Assembly (NCBI GenBank): GCA_034698045.1
Contig: JAQGAU010001290.1
Span: 1 to 20,089, forward strand
Direction of reading: 5' to 3'
Source of the DNA: Paramacrobiotus richtersi
Taxonomy: Eukaryota > Tardigrada > Eutardigrada > Parachela > Macrobiotidae
DNA length: 20,089 bases
This document shows, one piece after another, positions 16,327 through 20,089 of this stretch. Below the pieces are notes generated by a model that made no database searches, was not told where the DNA came from, and saw only the letters and a program-made list of their open reading frames with translations. The position numbers and the translations under genes were made by a program. How positions within the stretch are numbered: the first letter of the stretch is position 1; every line of letters begins with the position of its first letter.

Positions 16327-18830
16327 CTCGAATACTCCCGCGGCGACGAATTGTCCGCTCCAGCAAGTTGACGCGCTCTTTGATTTCATACTTGAAGAGA
16401 ACATCCGGCAGTTCTTCCGGTTGCCGAGAGAATTCTCTGCGCCGGATGCATTGCCCCAGGATGTTCGAATCTTCGCCGGCTTCTTGCGCACTTCCGGCGC
16501 GTACTCGACTTCAGTGAAATCAGGTTTGCCTAATTCCGGTTTCGGGCCGGGCAAACTCTGGTTTTTGGGGCACTTCCGGTGCGTCATCCAGCTCCGAATT
16601 TTTACGTTTAACAGTAGTAATCTCCGTTACGTCTTGTTGGGGCTGCATCTGCATGACGGTAACCGTTTCCGTTACCTTTGTGACTTGCTCGGGAGCATAG
16701 TAATCAGACTCCGCTGTCTCCCGTTTCAGAGGTATGACCGCAACCGGCGGCGGTTTTGGGCTAACTGGGCACGACCGGAGTGGGAACGAAATGCTCGCCG
16801 ATGGTCATTTGTCGTTCCTCCTTAGGCAGTCGGAGTTGTCGTTCGTCTGGCGCTCTGAATCCTTCAATGATTGATGGAAACTCAACGGTACTGGTGACTT
16901 CTACTTGGGTTCCATCGGACAGCCGAGAGAATGTCCGTTTCCTCACCGTCTGCTCCAGAATGTTCAAGTTTTCGGAGAATTCGTAGCGAATTTCCGGTTG
17001 TTGTTCCGTCTCGCGGACACTGGTAACGGTCTCGGTGCGTTTGGTGATCGTGGACGTTCGTGAGCGTGGCTGTACGTCCACCACGGTTTCGATGCGTTCA
17101 GTGATACCGGCTTGCTCAATTGGGAAGATATCCAGTTGAGCGTTTTTGCCTTGTGTAGTGACCACTTCGGTTATGGGTTGCGGTTCATAGTAATCCAACT
17201 TCGGACTTTCTCGCTCTGGCATTGGCGTTTCAAAGGGTAGTGTAATTTCCGTACGTTCAGGTTTTTCTTCTGGTTTATAAAATTCCACTTGAGCCATTTC
17301 TCGTTCAACAATCGTCACGTCTGTGGTAATTGAACGGCGTCGCGTCTGTTTGGGTGATTCGACCACCGCTTGGATGGCTTCAGTAACTTGCGGTTGGTAA
17401 AGTCTTCCTCAGCGGTTTCCCGTTTCAGAGTGGTGACTTGGGTTGTCCGCGTAATTTCCGGTTGCGGCTGGTAAAAGTCCAGTTCTGCTGTTTCCCGCTT
17501 CACTGTGGTCACCTCCGATACCAACGGTTTCCGGCTTAGTTTCGGGGATTCAACGATAGCTTGGATTGTTGTGGTAACTTGTTCTGCCAACTGGTAATCA
17601 GCACCGGTTTTGCTATCGGTAACCGTTCGTTTCGGTGCCGGTGTCGGAGCAATGGCGGTCTCCGTACGTTCAGGTAGTGCCGGCTGATAATAATCAATCT
17701 CAGCCGTCTCTTTTTAATGGTTCCGGTGACCATTGGCTTCCTAGTCGGTTTGGGCGATTCAACGATCGCTTGTATTGATGTCGTCACCTGCTCGACTGTC
17801 TGGTAGTCAGCTCTGGTCTTACGCTCCGTAACCGAGGGTTCGGTGCCGGTTGTGGCGCTGGTTGGTAAACATCGATTTCCGCTGTCTCCCTCTGCACCGT
17901 TTCCGTCATCAGCGGCTTCCGTGTGGGTTTAGGCGATTCGACAATGGCCTGGATAGACTGCGTCACGTGCTCAACGAGCTGGTTGTCCGCACCGGTAGTC
18001 CGATCAGTCAGTGTCGGTCTCGGTGTCGGCTGGGGCGCAGGTTGATAGAAATCAATCTCCGCCGTCTCCTTTTTCAGCGTTTCGGTAACCATCGGTTTTC
18101 GCATAGGTTTAGGCGACTGAGGAACAGCCTGAATGGTCTGTGCAGTCTGTTCCGTCAGACGGTAATCGGCACCAGTGGTCCGGTCGGTTATAGTGGGCGT
18201 CGGTTGAAAATAGTCCAATTCGGCTGCTTCTCTTTGTACAGAGGTAGTCTCCGACACTTGTACCTTTCTGCTCGGTTTCGGGGGTTCTACAACAGCTTGT
18301 ATTTCCGTCACTGGTTGCGACCGCTCTACCAACTGGTAATCGGCACCGGTGACCTCTTCCCGTGGTAGAGGCTGATAATCCAGCTCGGTCACTTCTCTTC
18401 TGGCCGTGGTTGTTTCCCATTGCATGGGTCGTCTAGTAGGCTTGGGGGATCCGACAATCGCCTGAATGGACGTCTGTTGTTGTTCCACCACCTGAAAATC
18501 AGCGGTTGTAGTCCTTTTTGACACCATTGGCGACACTGGTGTCTCATACGGGAGCACCACTTCGGTCCGTGCAGGCTGTTCAGGCTGATACATAGTAACC
18601 AATCTCCGCCTTTTCTGGCTGTAACTCTGGCATCTGGACCACCTGTTTCCGTGCCGGCTTCGGCGATTCCGGCTGTACGCTACTGACTTCCGTTCGCTTT
18701 TCCGTAATCTGATAGTCTGCTAGTCTGGTATATATAGTCTGGTAGTCTTGTTGGTTTACGGATTGCACTGGAATTTCGGACGCAAAGAAGCGAACTACCA
18801 AAATGCAAAACGAGTTTGGTTTCGGTATGT
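16327..18830 (-). CDS. Repetitive P/E/V/T-rich protein, upstream 2.5-kb exon
   Basis: A strong acceptor (TTTTTTTCCCACAG, ending at 18831) opens a phase-1 exon that begins IPKPNSFCILVVRFFASE. Eight units of about 54-70 residues follow, each combining (S/T)IQAIVESPKPTRKP, (T/K)(V/L)xRETAEIDFYQPAP and TGADYQLxEQ. A less regular part contains the motif YEFSENLNILEQTVRKR (about 16980-16930). The end reads RQPEELPDVLFKYE, then ERVNLLERTIRRR, then GSIR and the donor at 16326. The frame is broken about seven times (near 18590, 17835, 17715, 17395, 16755, 16550 and 16450). At three of these the repeat consensus shows one missing A or T in a run. It is a long, probably disordered, cytoplasmic repeat protein, presumably a spring or scaffold. 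The upstream exon is not identified. Confidence 0.82.
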
Positions 18831-19377
18831 CTGTGGGAAAAAATTAATCTTCGTGAATAAAACTGCATCAGGAATGTTTTAAAGATTAAATTTTGGTGTA
18901 TAGAAAAACAGTCATCCACGAAAGTTCAGTCTTACTGACTTCTCATGATCAGCGGTGACATTGTTCTGTTTGAGGTTTTTATTAAGAACAAACTGAAACG
19001 CGAATAACGTTCCGAGTTTTTCGCGACGACGAATGCCGAAAAGACAAATACGTTTCGAACAAAAATAACGTACACAAACCATGCTGGTGTTAGCGGTTTG
19101 CAGGGTTGCTGTACTTCACACATGAATAATTTTACAGCAATAAAATGGGCTTGACAACAAAAGTCTAAAAGGGGGAAGACATGCAACAGCTGGTTGTTTA
19201 TAAGACGTTGAAAAAGCGTTTCACATTAACGGGAACACTCTGTAAATACACCATGATGTGATGAACGTTGACAATGTGGTTTTTTTCGCCGCCGGTTTGT
19301 ATTAATTCCGTATGCAAGCCATAGATAAAGTACTTTTTTCCAATAACTTACTATACTCTCTCCGGTGCAAGAAAACG
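18831..19377. other. Region between the repeat-protein exon and the plus-strand gene
   Basis: It holds the polypyrimidine tract and acceptor for the repeat-protein exon (18831-18850). A good minus-strand donor GTAAGT occurs at 19351-19346, but no convincing exon could be read ahead of it. Nothing else is recognised. It may contain a promoter for the plus-strand gene starting near 19378. Confidence 0.35.
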
Positions 19378-20089
19378 ATGGTAAGCGTACTCGTATACTG
19401 ATTTTTGGAATTAGCAGTACGCTAGTAATGGGCTAATCTGACTGATTCTGACATTACGGTCTATAGTGATCCATGTGTGACCTTTCCTAGTCAGATCTGA
19501 TTCTTCATATGGTTTTGTACTGGAAATCAAAATATAGCAACGCATTTTGTTTTAGGACTGCAAAAGCAATGATTCAGGGTTCCGTCCGAATCACAGTGCC
19601 AGAGAAGCCCAACAGATGTCCAGTTCCTCATCGACCCCGCCCCACAAGAGAGCGGAAACTCAGATGTCATTCCTATCCAAGAAGTTAAGGAGCGCTACTT
19701 TACTGCGTTCCCTATGTTTATTTTGGAGTTTATCATTATGCTGTGCCGTTCCGTATATCGGAGATCCAGTGGAGCCCAGGAAATGGGAATCAAGATTAAC
19801 TTTAGGTAAGATGGTTTTAAGCGTATAATGATATGTGATCACCTCAACGCTGTGAATCTAACGATTGTATTAAATCATAAAAATTTATAACCCGGCCTGA
19901 ACTTGATAAATCTAGATCAAGTACTATAATCGTACTGTAGGTTATTAGTATGTTTACTCTACCAATCCAATTACCATTACCATTTCCGCAATAACGACAT
20001 TGTAACAAATTTTATTACAGCATTTATAATTTATTATCTGTATGTATTAATTTATTATCTTTATTTCCAGAACGAAGTAACGGTCCGCC
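19378..20089 (+). CDS. Possible alkylglycerol monooxygenase (AGMO/TMEM195)-like gene, first exons, partial
   Basis: ATG at 19378-19380 lies directly before a donor (GTAAGCG). The acceptor TTTTGTTTTAG ends at 19555, exon 2 is 19556-19805 and ends AG|GTAAGA, and a third exon starts at 20071 after TTTATTTCCAG. From the ATG the frame reads DCKSNDSGFRPNH. One frame over, exon 2 reads DVQFLIDPAPQESGNSDVIP, then IQEVKERYF, then the hydrophobic segment TAFPMFILEFIIML. AGMO enzymes (di-iron, tetrahydrobiopterin-dependent ether-lipid cleavage in the ER membrane) begin with a similar order: a 'P-x-E' segment, 'EVPxYV', then the first membrane helix 'PFFIxLxxLE'. The match is from memory and loose. The histidine clusters that would prove it lie outside the window. 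A 1-nt slip near 19617 is required. Confidence 0.4.
19806..20070 (+). other. Second intron of the plus-strand gene
   Basis: The intron is 265 nt, AT-rich, with GTAAGA at its start and TTATTTCCAG at its end. No other feature was seen. The phase at the downstream exon does not match either candidate frame cleanly, in keeping with an indel in exon 2. Confidence 0.5.

Noticed and set aside
2649-18600. Apparent recurring 4-nt duplications (TA run in the Ig exon, CATG near 6827, GTAT near 18590) as a repair signature
   Set aside because: Each can be explained equally well by a 1-nt gain or a 2-nt loss, so no consistent 4-nt pattern remains.
19351-19400. Minus-strand donor GTAAGT at 19351 as the end of an upstream exon of the repeat-protein gene
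   Set aside because: The phase-compatible reading before it is short, hits a stop after about 20 codons and has none of the repeat-protein character.
1-20089. tRNA or rRNA genes, CRISPR arrays, prokaryotic operons
   Set aside because: No tRNA-like B-box with matching arms, no rRNA sequence and no regularly spaced identical repeats were seen. The window is eukaryotic in style.

Overview
The window reads as metazoan nuclear DNA, most likely an invertebrate with a fairly compact genome. The grounds are muscle-type I-set immunoglobulin (Ig) exons separated by GT-AG introns as short as 46 nt, a fragment of an ABCB/P-glycoprotein transporter, and no sign of bacterial gene packing. A tardigrade or similar small ecdysozoan would fit, but nothing here fixes the phylum.

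Layout. (1) 1-4092, minus strand: the interior of a modular Ig-domain gene, at least eight exons, open at the left edge. Where they can be judged, junctions are phase 1. Exons carry in-frame TAG codons and 1-2 nt frame slips. (2) 4375-5266, plus strand: a small predicted secreted protein followed by two diverged, partly broken tandem copies. (3) 5488-8223, plus strand: a 5'-truncated, apparently intronless and heavily frameshifted ABCB pseudogene (NBD1, TMD2, NBD2). (4) 8224-14550: about 6.3 kb with no gene I can support. It holds diverged repeats (about 12.6-14.1 kb) and a 97-bp foldback element with a perfect 7-8 bp target-site duplication. (5) 14552-18830, minus strand: two long exons of a repetitive P/E/V/T-rich protein with about 22 copies of an acidic-aromatic 'AEhDFYQP' core. 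(6) 19378 to the right edge, plus strand: the start of a gene whose first membrane segment resembles alkylglycerol monooxygenase (AGMO/TMEM195), held with low confidence.

How the parts relate. The Ig gene and the repeat gene lie on the same strand and share a short basic motif, (M/L)(x)E(S/T)(V/I)RR(I/V)R. They may be two regions of one titin-like muscle protein, with a PEVK-like spring upstream and Ig modules downstream. In that case the ABC pseudogene and the secreted-protein array would sit inside a roughly 10-kb intron on the opposite strand. A stop codon embedded in AATAAATAAA at 14551-14560 argues instead that the repeat gene ends there.

Quality caveat. Several frame breaks in the repeat gene are single-base losses in A or T runs, at sites where the repeat consensus shows what the base should be. 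That is typical of an incompletely polished long-read assembly. The ABC copy has roughly three times that break density by my hand count, so it is probably a true pseudogene on top of that background.
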